Origin: a virus
Virus record (IMG/VR): IMGVR_UViG_3300021142_000082
Span: 1-38,250 of that record
Reading direction: 5' to 3' (one strand)
DNA length: 38,250 nt
Part shown: in pieces, positions 12,782 through 21,108 of the stretch
Position numbering within the stretch: the stretch's first letter is position 1
Layout of the letters: every line of letters begins with the position of its first letter
The notes under the pieces: generated by a model
Seen by the model: only the letters and a program-made list of their open reading frames with translations
Databases searched by the model: none
Told to the model about the DNA's origin: nothing
Made by a program: the position numbers and the translations under genes

Positions 12782-14344
12782 ATGCCTTCTCCTCTCATTA
12801 CACAATTATCCGAACGCAATATCCATATCTTTAATGAAGCGTATCAAATAACAAATGATCAAGGGGAAGTACTGGACTTTAAAGACCACGCGTATTTATG
12901 GGATATATATTCTGACTTAACTCCACATCAAGCAGTATTGAAAGCTGCTCAGATTGGTCTTTCAACATTGGTAAATATTAAAGCATTATGGTTGGCTAAA
13001 ACACATAATATGGATATTATTTATTCTATGCCATCTTCTGCTGATGTTAAACAAATAGTGTCTGCAAAAACAAATCGTTTGATTGCTAATAATCCTATTT
13101 TCCAAGAATGGACAAATGACAAAGATAGTATCGAACAAAAGAGAGTAGGCAAAGCTGTTATCTATTATCGTGGTACTTGGACAGAAACAGCAGCGTTGGC
13201 TATCCCAGCAGACTTGTATATCTCTGATGAAACAGATAGAAGTAAGCAGGATATCGTAACTCAATACAAAACACGTTTGCAGCACAGTAATTATGGCTGG
13301 GAATGGTATTTGTCTAACCCTAGTGCTTCAGGTGTTGGAGTAGATAAGCACTGGGAGATGAGCGACCAAAAGCATTGGTTTATAAAATGTTCTAATCCAG
13401 ATTGTGAACACGAATGGTATTTGACAATGGACAACATTATGTATGACACTACAGGTAAAGCTTACTTTGGTTGTTTGAAATGCAAGCAAGAGTTAGATAG
13501 ACATAAAGGGAGATGGATTGCTAAGTATAAAGATAGAAAGATATCAGGCTATTGGATACCTTTGTTGATTGTTCCTCGTTATTCAGCACAGTATATTTTA
13601 GATAAGAAAAAAGAATATAGCGAAGAACAGTTTGCAAATTATGTTTTAGGTTTACCTTATGTTGGCAGAGGTAACAAGTTAACTAAACCAATGTTTCTAC
13701 AGAATTTGGTAGATGGGGTTAATCCTAGAGATTGTCCTATGGTAATTGGTGTTGATACTGGCAAAGGTATTAACTTCGTATTGGGTAATAAGTACGGAAT
13801 GTTTTATTATGATAAGGTTGAAAGTTACGAGCCACTAAAAAAGTTAATGAGAGAGAACCCAACAGCTTTGATGGTGATAGACCAGGGAGGAGATATTATA
13901 GGACCGCGAGAGTTGCGAGAGATGTTCCCTAATCGTGTCTTTTTATGTTTCTTCCGTTCAGACCAAAAGAATGACAAAATTATAACTTGGAATGAAGATG
14001 AGGGAACTGTAACGGCTGATAGAAATAAATTATTGCAGTTAGTAATTGACGAGATGATGAGTAAACGTTTTCCTATTTATGGGACTGAAGCTGATTGGTG
14101 GGAATTCTGGCTTGAATGGGCAGGAATGTATCGTACAGAAGAAGAAAGCACTTTAGGTACTCCGATATTCAGATGGAACAAACCTAGCACAGGTAGGTGC
14201 GATTATCCTTTTGCTCAAGTATATTTAAGAATCGGTTTAGAGAAGATAATGGATATGCAAAGCTCTTTCCACGAACCAGATAGAAGGTCTTATGCTTCTG
14301 TTGGTTTAGATGTAAAACCAAACAATACATCTTTCCTTTTTTAA
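12782..14344 (+). CDS. terL: Terminase large subunit, GpA-like (520 aa)
   Basis: ATPase: KAAQIGLST (54-62) is the deviant Walker A of GpA terminases; ADLYISDE (143-150) is Walker B plus catalytic Glu. A zinc module C203-x4-C208...C231-x2-C234 sits between the domains, as in lambda gpA relatives. The RNase H-like nuclease has GVDTGKG (323-329), LMVIDQGGD, and a C-terminal CDYPFAQVY. It translocates and cuts phage DNA at the portal. Length and order fit the family. Followed immediately by the TTATCCCCCTTTT element. Confidence 0.92.
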   Translation: MPSPLITQLSERNIHIFNEAYQITNDQGEVLDFKDHAYLWDIYSDLTPHQAVLKAAQIGLSTLVNIKALWLAKTHNMDIIYSMPSSADVKQIVSAKTNRLIANNPIFQEWTNDKDSIEQKRVGKAVIYYRGTWTETAALAIPADLYISDETDRSKQDIVTQYKTRLQHSNYGWEWYLSNPSASGVGVDKHWEMSDQKHWFIKCSNPDCEHEWYLTMDNIMYDTTGKAYFGCLKCKQELDRHKGRWIAKYKDRKISGYWIPLLIVPRYSAQYILDKKKEYSEEQFANYVLGLPYVGRGNKLTKPMFLQNLVDGVNPRDCPMVIGVDTGKGINFVLGNKYGMFYYDKVESYEPLKKLMRENPTALMVIDQGGDIIGPRELREMFPNRVFLCFFRSDQKNDKIITWNEDEGTVTADRNKLLQLVIDEMMSKRFPIYGTEADWWEFWLEWAGMYRTEEESTLGTPIFRWNKPSTGRCDYPFAQVYLRIGLEKIMDMQSSFHEPDRRSYASVGLDVKPNNTSFLF

Positions 14345-14381
14345 TTATCCCCCTTTTAAAAATGTCATTTGAAATTATAAT
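14345..14381 (+). promoter_or_regulatory. Late promoter candidate with TTATCCCCCTTTT box (portal)
   Basis: TTATCCCCCTTTTAAA (14345-14360) starts right after the terL stop; TATAAT (14376-14381) lies 31 bp downstream of the box start, and ATG 14388 comes 6 nt after the -10. The box occupies the -35 position in place of TTGACA. Four more copies occur at 16287, 22336, 27903 and 32396. Confidence 0.55.
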
Positions 14382-14387
14382 GAGTTA

Positions 14388-16286
14388 ATGTCATTATCTA
14401 CAAATCCCGAACAATCCAGAGGAGTATTTGGAGCCATACAAGGAGCTTTAGATATATTTTCTGATATTAATAAATCAACTGGTGTTAGTGAAAACACCAA
14501 TCCACAGCCAGAAGATGTTTACACTTCTAAAATGGATGATACGGAAATTATAGGTTTAGTTTCTGAATGGAAAAAAACTTATGCAGTTTATTATTCTCCT
14601 ATTGAAAAGTCTCAACAGCTTTGTTTTGAATATTGGATAGGTAAACACAAGAATGATGCTTTAGGTGAATCTGATATGATAGATAACCTTATCTTTGAAG
14701 CAGTTGAAACGTTTCTACCTATTGCGACAAGAGCAAATCCTGATCCGCTAGTTACAGCAGACCCTAGCGATATAGGACAAAGAATTGCTAATGACATTAA
14801 GTGTGCTTTAGTAGACCTATCAGACCAAAACAAATTAAGACGAAAGCTTTCTAAAATTACCCGTCATTGGGTTATTTACCGTATTGGAGTAGCTAAGGTT
14901 ACTTGGGATTTTAAAACAAAGTGTATCAAGACAGAAGTTATTAATCCTAAGAGAATGATATTTGATAAGGACGGATATATCGATGAAGGTGGTATCTTTG
15001 TGGGTGAATATCTAGGTGAAAAGAAAAAGGCTAGTGCTGACAATCTTTCAAAAATGTTTCCAACTCAAAAGGAATTTATTATGCGTAAAGCTGGTGGTAA
15101 GAAAGGTACTAAATTAGAATACTTTGAATGGTGGTATCATAATACCGATTTGTTCTTTACTCTTGATGATGAAGTATTGGGTAAGTTTAAAAATCCAACC
15201 TGGAATTATGATGGAGTAGTTCAGGACAAAGACCCTATAACTGGCGAAGTTGTTAATTCAGAAATACAAGGAACTAATCATCTTAAAGAGCCAACAGCTC
15301 CTTATCGTTTCTTAACTGTGTTTAATACAGGAATACAGCCACATGACGAAACTTCTCTTATACTTCAAAATATACCAGTACAAGACCAAATCAATCGTCG
15401 TGAGAGACAAATAGATAAAAATGTTGAAGGAATGAACAATGGTCTTATTGTTTCAGGTAAGGCATTTACAGAAGACCAGGCAAGTCAAGCAGCGTCTGCA
15501 TTACGCAGAGGTGTTGCTATTCGTGTACCTAACGGAGATGTTAGAGAAGCTGTCAACCGTTTTCCAGCAAATGCTATTCCTGGTGATGTCTTTAGTTCAT
15601 TACAAGATACTCGTTCAGAATTGAAAAATCTCTTTGGTACTTCAGGTTCAACTCCTCAAGGATTAAAGAGTACTGATACAGTAAGAGGTAAAGTGTTGAT
15701 AAATCAAATGGACAGTTCTCGTATTGGTGGCGGAGTAACAGAACAAATCGAACAACTTGCTGATAGTATTTATAATCTATGGGTTCAGTTTATGTTCGTC
15801 TACTATGATGAAGAGCATTTTATAACAACAGCAGGGACAGTATCCGGCACAGAACTTATAACATTAAAGAATCAAGACTTCCCATTATTGAAATCATTAT
15901 CTGTGACTGTCAAGGAAGGTTCTCTTGTTCCAAAAGACCCATTGACACAAAGGAATGAAGCTGTTGATTTATGGAGCCAGAACGCTATTGACCCATTGAC
16001 ACTGTTTAAGAAATTAGATTATCCAGATCCAGTGCAAGCGACTAATCAACTTATCTTGTGGCAAATGTTACAGAAAGGACAAATTCAACCACAAATGTAT
16101 CTACCAACATTTGCAGTAGCAGGACAAGGTGGGTTAGGACAATCTCAAGGGACAGGTGGACCAGCAATAAATCAACCACCAGCAGGACAAGAAACACCAC
16201 CTCAAGCCCCAGCTCCTCAGTCAACTCAAGCGGTCGGAGCAGAGGAACAACAACTAGGTGGAGCAGTAAAGTTACCTAATGCTTAA
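14388..16286 (+). CDS. Portal protein (632 aa)
   Basis: Podovirus-type portal. An N-terminal section has TDEIIGLVSEWKK-like helices (DDTEIIGLVSEWKKTYAVYY). The middle wing/clip region (RANPDPLVTADPSD, RMIFDKDGYIDEGGIFVGEY) leads to the crown-side helical part (DSIYNLWVQFMFVYYD). The C-terminal tail is rich in Gln/Pro (QPPAGQETPPQAPAPQ). It forms the dodecameric ring through which DNA is packaged. It lies directly after terL, before scaffold and capsid. The assignment rests on length, position and overall pattern rather than a single signature. Confidence 0.85.
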   Translation: MSLSTNPEQSRGVFGAIQGALDIFSDINKSTGVSENTNPQPEDVYTSKMDDTEIIGLVSEWKKTYAVYYSPIEKSQQLCFEYWIGKHKNDALGESDMIDNLIFEAVETFLPIATRANPDPLVTADPSDIGQRIANDIKCALVDLSDQNKLRRKLSKITRHWVIYRIGVAKVTWDFKTKCIKTEVINPKRMIFDKDGYIDEGGIFVGEYLGEKKKASADNLSKMFPTQKEFIMRKAGGKKGTKLEYFEWWYHNTDLFFTLDDEVLGKFKNPTWNYDGVVQDKDPITGEVVNSEIQGTNHLKEPTAPYRFLTVFNTGIQPHDETSLILQNIPVQDQINRRERQIDKNVEGMNNGLIVSGKAFTEDQASQAASALRRGVAIRVPNGDVREAVNRFPANAIPGDVFSSLQDTRSELKNLFGTSGSTPQGLKSTDTVRGKVLINQMDSSRIGGGVTEQIEQLADSIYNLWVQFMFVYYDEEHFITTAGTVSGTELITLKNQDFPLLKSLSVTVKEGSLVPKDPLTQRNEAVDLWSQNAIDPLTLFKKLDYPDPVQATNQLILWQMLQKGQIQPQMYLPTFAVAGQGGLGQSQGTGGPAINQPPAGQETPPQAPAPQSTQAVGAEEQQLGGAVKLPNA

Positions 16287-16323
16287 TTATCCCCCTTTTA
16301 TTTAATAAAAAATAATTTAATAT
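16287..16323 (+). promoter_or_regulatory. Late promoter candidate with TTATCCCCCTTTT box (16331 cluster)
   Basis: TTATCCCCCTTTTA (16287-16300) starts right after the portal stop. TAATAT (16318-16323) lies 31 bp from the box start and is a 4/6 match to the -10; TATAAA follows at 16321. ATG 16331 is 7 nt after 16323. Confidence 0.4.
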
Positions 16324-16330
16324 AAATAGT

Positions 16331-16597
16331 ATGAATAAAATAGAATCTAAAAAACTTTCAATGGCAGATAAAATGTACAAACAAGTAGGTGCAGGTGGGA
16401 AAAATGCATCTCCTAAATTTAAAATGATTGGTAAAAATACTGGCAAGAAAGGTGGCGAAGGCTACCCTATGACTGGTAAAGGAACAACACAAGGTGGTGG
16501 AGAGAAATATCCACAATCAAACGTTAAAGGTTCAGTAGTCGGAAAATATAATCAGTCAAACAAGGCTGGTTCAATATCAGGTAAATATAATCAATAA
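16331..16597 (+). CDS. Lys/Gly-rich small protein (88 aa)
   Basis: Low-complexity and basic: KKLSMADKMYKQVGAGGKN, then repeated GKxxxxGGEGYP / GGGEKYPQSN and a twice-repeated GSxxGKYNQ. No globular domain; likely disordered. It is the first of a run of small basic proteins between portal and scaffold, a place where internal or head-associated proteins are common. Function unknown; DNA binding inside the head is one option. Confidence 0.65.
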   Translation: MNKIESKKLSMADKMYKQVGAGGKNASPKFKMIGKNTGKKGGEGYPMTGKGTTQGGGEKYPQSNVKGSVVGKYNQSNKAGSISGKYNQ

Positions 16598-16598
16598 T

Positions 16599-16745
16599 AT
16601 GAAAAAGAAAGATATTGCAATGAAAATGATTAACGGTAAGTCTTTTCCAAAACAAAAAGGTAAAGCTTCTCTTAATAAGCCAGTAGGTGAAAAGAATATG
16701 GGAGAGAAAATGTATCTAGGGAAAGATGAACATAATAGAGCTTAA
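16599..16745 (+). CDS. Lys-rich small protein (48 aa)
   Basis: ATG 16599 to TAA 16743-16745. MKKKDIAMKMINGKSFPKQK followed by GKASLNKPVGEKNMGEKMYL. Basic, Met-rich, apparently disordered. It shares the (K)KKxIAxKM element with its neighbours and the GEKMY/ADKMY element with the 88-aa protein. Confidence 0.6.
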   Translation: MKKKDIAMKMINGKSFPKQKGKASLNKPVGEKNMGEKMYLGKDEHNRA

Positions 16746-16748
16746 TAT

Positions 16749-16907
16749 ATGCCAGTACAATTAGAGAAAAAACTAAAGAAAGAGTATCCTAATAATCCTG
16801 GTGCAGTTTATGGCACTATGAATAAATTAGGTTATATGAAAGGTAATAAAGAAACTTCTAAAGGTAAAGCTCTCGATAAAAAGAAAGCAATGGCTAAAAA
16901 GATGTAA
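16749..16907 (+). CDS. Lys-rich small protein with DKKKxxAKKM end (52 aa)
   Basis: ATG 16749 to TAA 16905-16907. MPVQLEKKLKKEYPNNPGAV then YGTMNKLGYMKGNKETSKGK and the C-terminal LDKKKAMAKKM. The K-x-YPNNPGAVYGTMNKLG part looks like a short helix with a conserved fold found in small phage proteins. Stop overlaps the next start (TAATG). Confidence 0.6.
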   Translation: MPVQLEKKLKKEYPNNPGAVYGTMNKLGYMKGNKETSKGKALDKKKAMAKKM

Positions 16908-17509
16908 TGAATAATTTAATGGATAAAAAGAAAAACATAGCAAAGAAAATGCCTAATACTGAAATAGTCATCATAAGACATGGTTCAACCAAATTAAATA
17001 ATGCAAATAAGATAAGAGGTTGGATAGATGTACCGCTTGATGAAAAAGGAAAACAAGAGGCAAAAGATGCAGCTAAGTTAGTAAAGAAAGAAGGTTTAAC
17101 AGGGCTCATTGCTTCAGACCTTGATCGCACTCAAGAAACCGCAGCTATCATTTCTAAATATTCAGGTGTTCCACTTATTAAAGTTTCAAAAGATTTCAGA
17201 CCCTGGCACGTTGGTATACATTCAGGACACGACGCTGATAAGGTTCACAAGATATTAGCTGATATGGTTGAAAATGAACCAGACAAACAGATAGACGGCG
17301 GAGAAAGTTTTAATGAATTTAAAGACAGATTCATTGAAGGTATAAAGAAAGTTAGAAAGAGTTATAAAGGAAAGATTGGTATCGTAACTCATTATCGTGG
17401 TGACAGAATATATTGTGCTTGGAAAGCTAAAGGTTTTCCAGACAATAATGAGGTCGATATAAAAGAATTTAATAAGCTTGGTATAGACCCAGGTAAACTA
17501 AATAAATAA
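16907..17509 (+). CDS. Histidine phosphatase superfamily protein (200 aa)
   Basis: Phosphoglycerate-mutase-like fold: IIRHGSTKLN with RHG at 24-26 (phospho-His25), SDLDRTQET (Arg74), GGESFNEF (131-138) and VTHYRGDR (His162). Thus the catalytic His-Arg-His set is complete. The substrate is unknown. The N-terminal 15 residues (MDKKKNIAKKMP) precede the enzyme core and match a motif in the flanking small basic proteins, suggesting a shared targeting tag, possibly for packaging in the head. Phosphatases of this fold between portal and capsid are unusual but I recall some in environmental phages. Confidence 0.85.
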   Translation: MNNLMDKKKNIAKKMPNTEIVIIRHGSTKLNNANKIRGWIDVPLDEKGKQEAKDAAKLVKKEGLTGLIASDLDRTQETAAIISKYSGVPLIKVSKDFRPWHVGIHSGHDADKVHKILADMVENEPDKQIDGGESFNEFKDRFIEGIKKVRKSYKGKIGIVTHYRGDRIYCAWKAKGFPDNNEVDIKEFNKLGIDPGKLNK

Positions 17510-17512
17510 TAT

Positions 17513-17665
17513 ATGGATAAAAAAATAGGAAAAATGGTAAAAGATACAATGGCTCAAGGTGAAAAGATTGCTCCCGTTAAAGCTATTAAACTAAAAGTAA
17601 AATTTCAAAAAGTAGCAGGTTCAGTTGAAGATAAGAAAAAAGAAATTGCAAAGAAGATGAAATAA
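17513..17665 (+). CDS. Lys-rich small protein with DKKKxxAKKM end (50 aa)
   Basis: ATG 17513 to TAA 17663-17665. MDKKIGKMVKDTMAQGEKIA at the start, VKFQKVAGSVEDKKKEIAKK at the end, finishing MK. Strongly basic, helical. Ends with the same ten-residue pattern as the 52-aa protein and the phosphatase N-terminus. Confidence 0.6.
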   Translation: MDKKIGKMVKDTMAQGEKIAPVKAIKLKVKFQKVAGSVEDKKKEIAKKMK

Positions 17666-17688
17666 TTATTAGTTAATTTAAAAACATT

Positions 17689-17781
17689 ATGGAAAACGAA
17701 GAAAATGTAGTTGTTGCTGAAGAAGTAACATCAGAAGTAATAGAAGAAAGTGCACCAGTTTCAGAAGAAGTTGTTGCATAA
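17689..17781 (+). CDS. Acidic mini-protein (30 aa)
   Basis: ATG 17689 to TAA 17779-17781. MENEENVVVAEEVTSEVIEE then SAPVSEEVVA: nearly all Glu/Val. Its composition is the opposite of the basic proteins just upstream, and it directly precedes the acidic scaffold. Possibly real as a small assembly factor; low certainty because of its size. Confidence 0.45.
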   Translation: MENEENVVVAEEVTSEVIEESAPVSEEVVA

Positions 17782-17836
17782 TTATTAAAATTACAGGTCT
17801 AGGGATAACCTTTCGTAAGATAAACCCCGTAACAAT

Positions 17837-18634
17837 ATGTTAGACACAACAAAAATAGATCTTAACAAGCCAGCCTTCGGTGCAGGTTCACAATCATTAG
17901 AAGAATTAATGAATGACCGCACATCAGATTCAGCACCAGTCGGTAGCGAATCCGAGGAAGAAACTGTTGAGGTAGAGAATAAGGAAAAAGAATCTTCAGT
18001 TGAAGAAACTAAAGTACCTTACTCAAGATTCAAGAAATATCATGACGAAGCTAAACAATACCAGGCGGAAGCTGAAGAATTGAAAGCTAGAATTGAGAAA
18101 CTTGAATTAGGTAGATTTGAAACTAAAGATGATTCACAGAGTTTGCCAGATTACTGGGTTGAACTTTATGGAGATTCAGAAGCTTCAGAAAAAGCCTACA
18201 AGATACAACAAAGACGTGAACAGCAATTAAAAGATGAAGCTCGTCTAGAAGCAATTGAAGCGATTAGAAATGAACGCTATCAAGAACAAGAGAACCTAAA
18301 CAGTAATCTTGAAAGTATAGATGACAATCTTGAAAACTTAAGCGACTTCGTTGGTAGACAAATTACAGAAAAAGAAGAATCAGCAATCTTAGATATAGTT
18401 GACGATTATACTCCAAAGGACGAAAACGGCAATTATATGGGAGCATTATTACCTTTTGAGAAAGCTTGGGACATCTATCAGATGAAACAGCAAGTAACAA
18501 CAGGAGTAAGAGCCAAAACCAGAGATTCTATTGCTTCTTTGAGTAATGAGAATACACAAGGAGATACCAATATAGAGGAAAAGAATAAATCTTTTAATCC
18601 TTTAGATTGGAACGCTTATAAGAGACGATTATAA
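17837..18634 (+). CDS. Capsid scaffolding protein (265 aa)
   Basis: Acidic N-terminal third (ESEEETVEVENKEKESSVEE), central coiled coil (YHDEAKQYQAEAEELKARIE), further helices and a basic C-terminus (FNPLDWNAYKRRL). That profile, and placement immediately before the major capsid gene, is typical of phage scaffolds, whose basic C-terminus binds capsid subunits. No protease domain is seen, so scaffold removal should follow the exit mode. Upstream 55 bp (17782-17836) hold no clear promoter. Confidence 0.8.
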   Translation: MLDTTKIDLNKPAFGAGSQSLEELMNDRTSDSAPVGSESEEETVEVENKEKESSVEETKVPYSRFKKYHDEAKQYQAEAEELKARIEKLELGRFETKDDSQSLPDYWVELYGDSEASEKAYKIQQRREQQLKDEARLEAIEAIRNERYQEQENLNSNLESIDDNLENLSDFVGRQITEKEESAILDIVDDYTPKDENGNYMGALLPFEKAWDIYQMKQQVTTGVRAKTRDSIASLSNENTQGDTNIEEKNKSFNPLDWNAYKRRL

Positions 18635-18666
18635 GTAATTATTAACATTAAAATTATAAAATATAT

Positions 18667-19695
18667 ATGGCTTTTAACAATGTCGTAGACACAATCACAC
18701 TTGAAGAAATAATGCCAAGAGTAGTAGACACTGTTTTGCGTGCGAATACTTTCGCAACAAAAATGCTTTCTAAAACAAAGCGTTTCGGTGCTGCAACAAT
18801 TGACTTCCCAATCAAGTACCAAATTGGTACAGCTATCCAATCTTTCTTAGGATTTGATGCCCTACCAACATCATTCACAGATACTCGTGTTCTTTTGAAA
18901 TATAACCCTAAGTTTTCTGCTGCTAACGTAGCACTTGCTGGTACAGATTTGATTTCAAACAATACTGCTGCTAAGGTTCTTGACCTTACAAGAGTAGAAA
19001 TGCAATCTCGTGCTCAAGACTTATCTGATGCAGTTGGAACACAACTATGGTCAGATGGTACAGGCAACAACAGTAAAGACTTTTTGGGTCTTACAGCAAT
19101 CGTTGACAATGGTAACTCTGTTGCAACTATTGGTGGTCTTTCTCGTTCAACTTATACAACACTTCAAAGTACAGTTACAGCTGCTACAACTTTGTCTCTT
19201 GCAACAATGCGTACACTATACAACGCAATTGCAGATGCAACAGTAGCTCCAACTCGTGCTTATACAGATTATCCAACATGGGCTTTATACGAACAATTAT
19301 TACAACCTCAAGAGAAAATCTTTAAGGAAGTAAATATCGTTCCTAACTATAAAGGTTATGAAGGTTTTTCAGGTCTTATGTTCGCAGGTATGGAAATAGT
19401 ACCAGATCGTAAAGCAACTTCAGGTGCAATGGTCTTCTTAAATGAAAACTTTATTGATTTCTATGGTTTGGATACAGACCTAGAACAATTTGAAGGTGCT
19501 AAAAAGGTTGATGTCGCTGGTAAATTATTTGCTGGTAACTCTTACAACGAAATATCTAACTTAGGTTTCTACTGGACAGGATTTATTAAGGTAAACACAC
19601 AATTTGCTTTCAATTCATTCATAATCCTTGCAGGTAACCTAGTTACAGATAACCCTCGTCGTCATGGTAAATTGACAGGTGTAACTGGTATTTAA
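18667..19695 (+). CDS. Major capsid protein, HK97-like (342 aa)
   Basis: Features of HK97-fold capsids: an N-terminal arm (ITLEEIMPRVVDTVLRANTF), an E-loop/P-domain section (AATIDFPIKYQIGTA; RVEMQSRAQDLSDAVGTQLW spine helix), an A-domain with WALYEQLLQPQEKIFKEVNI, and GLMFAGMEIVPDR towards the end. Codon usage is rich in optimal-looking codons (GGT, GCT, CTT, GTA), as expected for the most expressed protein. Preceded by scaffold and followed by decoration-type proteins. Confidence 0.88.
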   Translation: MAFNNVVDTITLEEIMPRVVDTVLRANTFATKMLSKTKRFGAATIDFPIKYQIGTAIQSFLGFDALPTSFTDTRVLLKYNPKFSAANVALAGTDLISNNTAAKVLDLTRVEMQSRAQDLSDAVGTQLWSDGTGNNSKDFLGLTAIVDNGNSVATIGGLSRSTYTTLQSTVTAATTLSLATMRTLYNAIADATVAPTRAYTDYPTWALYEQLLQPQEKIFKEVNIVPNYKGYEGFSGLMFAGMEIVPDRKATSGAMVFLNENFIDFYGLDTDLEQFEGAKKVDVAGKLFAGNSYNEISNLGFYWTGFIKVNTQFAFNSFIILAGNLVTDNPRRHGKLTGVTGI

Positions 19696-19726
19696 GTTCT
19701 CATTATCAGTTAATCTTTAAACTTCT

Positions 19727-20239
19727 ATGTCAATATTAGCAGAAAACACAATCAATGAAATAGCTTATGCAGGAGGATACTACTCTAATAAGCCTATTAG
19801 TACTACAAGTACTATTACTGGTGCTTCATCAGTAATTTCAGGACAAGGTGCAACTGTATCACTTACAACAGCTCAATCAGGTTCATTGTTACTATTTGAT
19901 AGAGCAGCAGGTATAACTTATACCTTGCCTTCTCCATCAGCAGGAACTTACTATACTTTTATGGTAACAGTTTCAGTAACTTCAAACTCTGATAAGATTG
20001 TAACAAACACAGCTTCACAGTATTTGATGGGTTCTCTTACAAACATAAAAACAGACCTTACTTCATTATTCAGTATTACAGACGGTACAAGTATTCGTTC
20101 AATCACAATGAATGGTACAACTACAGGTGCATTGCTAGGAAGTATTTTTTATTTTTATGCTGTAAACAGTACTCAATGGTTAGTAGATGGTACAAACTTA
20201 GCAAGTGGTACAATCGCAACTCCATTCGCAACTTCATAG
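19727..20239 (+). CDS. Virion surface/decoration-type protein (170 aa)
   Basis: Thr/Ser-rich beta protein. The core SLLLFDRAAGITYTLPSPSA followed by GTYYTFMVTVSVTSNSDKIV is a recurring phage module of strands seen after capsid genes and in fibres; the NSTQWLVDG end supports a beta-sandwich. Likely a head decoration or fibre-like protein; exact place in the virion unknown. Confidence 0.6.
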   Translation: MSILAENTINEIAYAGGYYSNKPISTTSTITGASSVISGQGATVSLTTAQSGSLLLFDRAAGITYTLPSPSAGTYYTFMVTVSVTSNSDKIVTNTASQYLMGSLTNIKTDLTSLFSITDGTSIRSITMNGTTTGALLGSIFYFYAVNSTQWLVDGTNLASGTIATPFATS

Positions 20240-20273
20240 CATTTATTATTATTAATTTTAATTAAAACAAATT

Positions 20274-21002
20274 ATGTCAACATTAAAAGCAAATCTTTTA
20301 GTTACACCCGCAGACTTGTTTACATCATCAACTACTCAAGGTACTGATATTGGTGCACAAGCAACTACAGGTGATGGAAGATATTTCCGTTATTTCTTAA
20401 ACGGTGCAGTAGCCGCAGTACCTGGACAAGTCTATCAAGGACCAGCTCAGGATACTACAAACTATAACCCATCAGGAGGTTTGGCAGTAGCAGCCGCAGC
20501 CATAGGTACAAACACAGTTACATTGACAGGTTCACTTACAATTGCAGCTAATGCTCTTGCTGGTGCATTTATGTCAGTAGCAGTTACACCAGGTCAGGGT
20601 TACCTTTACAAAGTAAAGTCAAACTCTGCTGTTTCAGCAGCAGCTAACTGTGTTATCACATTAGAAGATAACATACAAGTTGCTCTTACAACAGCTTCAA
20701 AAGTTGTATTCCAGCAAAACCCTTACAACGGTTGTATCGTTACTCCTGCAACTATGACAGCTTCAGTAGCTGGCGTACCTATCTACGCAGTTGCAGCATC
20801 TGCTTATGGTTGGATGCAAGTATTCGGTATGGCTTCTTGTCTACAAACAGGTACAGGTACAGTTGGTACAGCTCTTGGAGTTCTTCAAGGAGGTACTATT
20901 GGTTCTCTTGCACCAGCGATCGCAGGAACACCTATCGTAGCTTGGGCAGCTAACACAAACATAACTGGTCAATACGGAAACGTATATCTAGTTATCGCTT
21001 AG
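20274..21002 (+). CDS. Putative capsid decoration protein (242 aa)
   Basis: Ala/Gly/Thr-rich beta protein beginning STLKANLLVTPADLFTSST with DGRYFRYFLNGAVAAVPGQV, then regular strands. Ends at the strong terminator at 21020. Similar Ala-rich proteins follow the capsid in other phages and are often abundant in virions. Assignment by position and composition. Confidence 0.6.
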   Translation: MSTLKANLLVTPADLFTSSTTQGTDIGAQATTGDGRYFRYFLNGAVAAVPGQVYQGPAQDTTNYNPSGGLAVAAAAIGTNTVTLTGSLTIAANALAGAFMSVAVTPGQGYLYKVKSNSAVSAAANCVITLEDNIQVALTTASKVVFQQNPYNGCIVTPATMTASVAGVPIYAVAASAYGWMQVFGMASCLQTGTGTVGTALGVLQGGTIGSLAPAIAGTPIVAWAANTNITGQYGNVYLVIA

Positions 21003-21059
21003 TTATCCACAGAAAAGTAGACCGCATTAACTTGCGGTCTTTTTTCTATATGGTATAAT
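21003..21059 (+). promoter_or_regulatory. Rightward promoter with TTATCCACAG box, embedding the terminator
   Basis: TTATCCACAG (21003-21012) is upstream of the terminator. The promoter TTGCGG (21032-21037, within the terminator stem), 16 bp, TATAAT (21054-21059) follows. The box starts 51 bp upstream of the -10. It serves genes from 21109. Confidence 0.6.
21020..21045 (+). terminator. Rho-independent terminator closing the capsid unit
   Basis: GACCGCA-TTAACT-TGCGGTC: perfect 7-bp stem followed by a run of six Ts. Confidence 0.92.
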
Positions 21060-21108
21060 ATGTTTAACTAAGAGACATATTAGCTCTCTTAAACTAATTT
21101 TTAAAAAA

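Noticed and set aside
14345-14360. TTATCCCCCTTTT as a simple terminator
   Set aside because: Only the copy at 22336 has the complementary arm and T-tract; the other four cannot form the hairpin.
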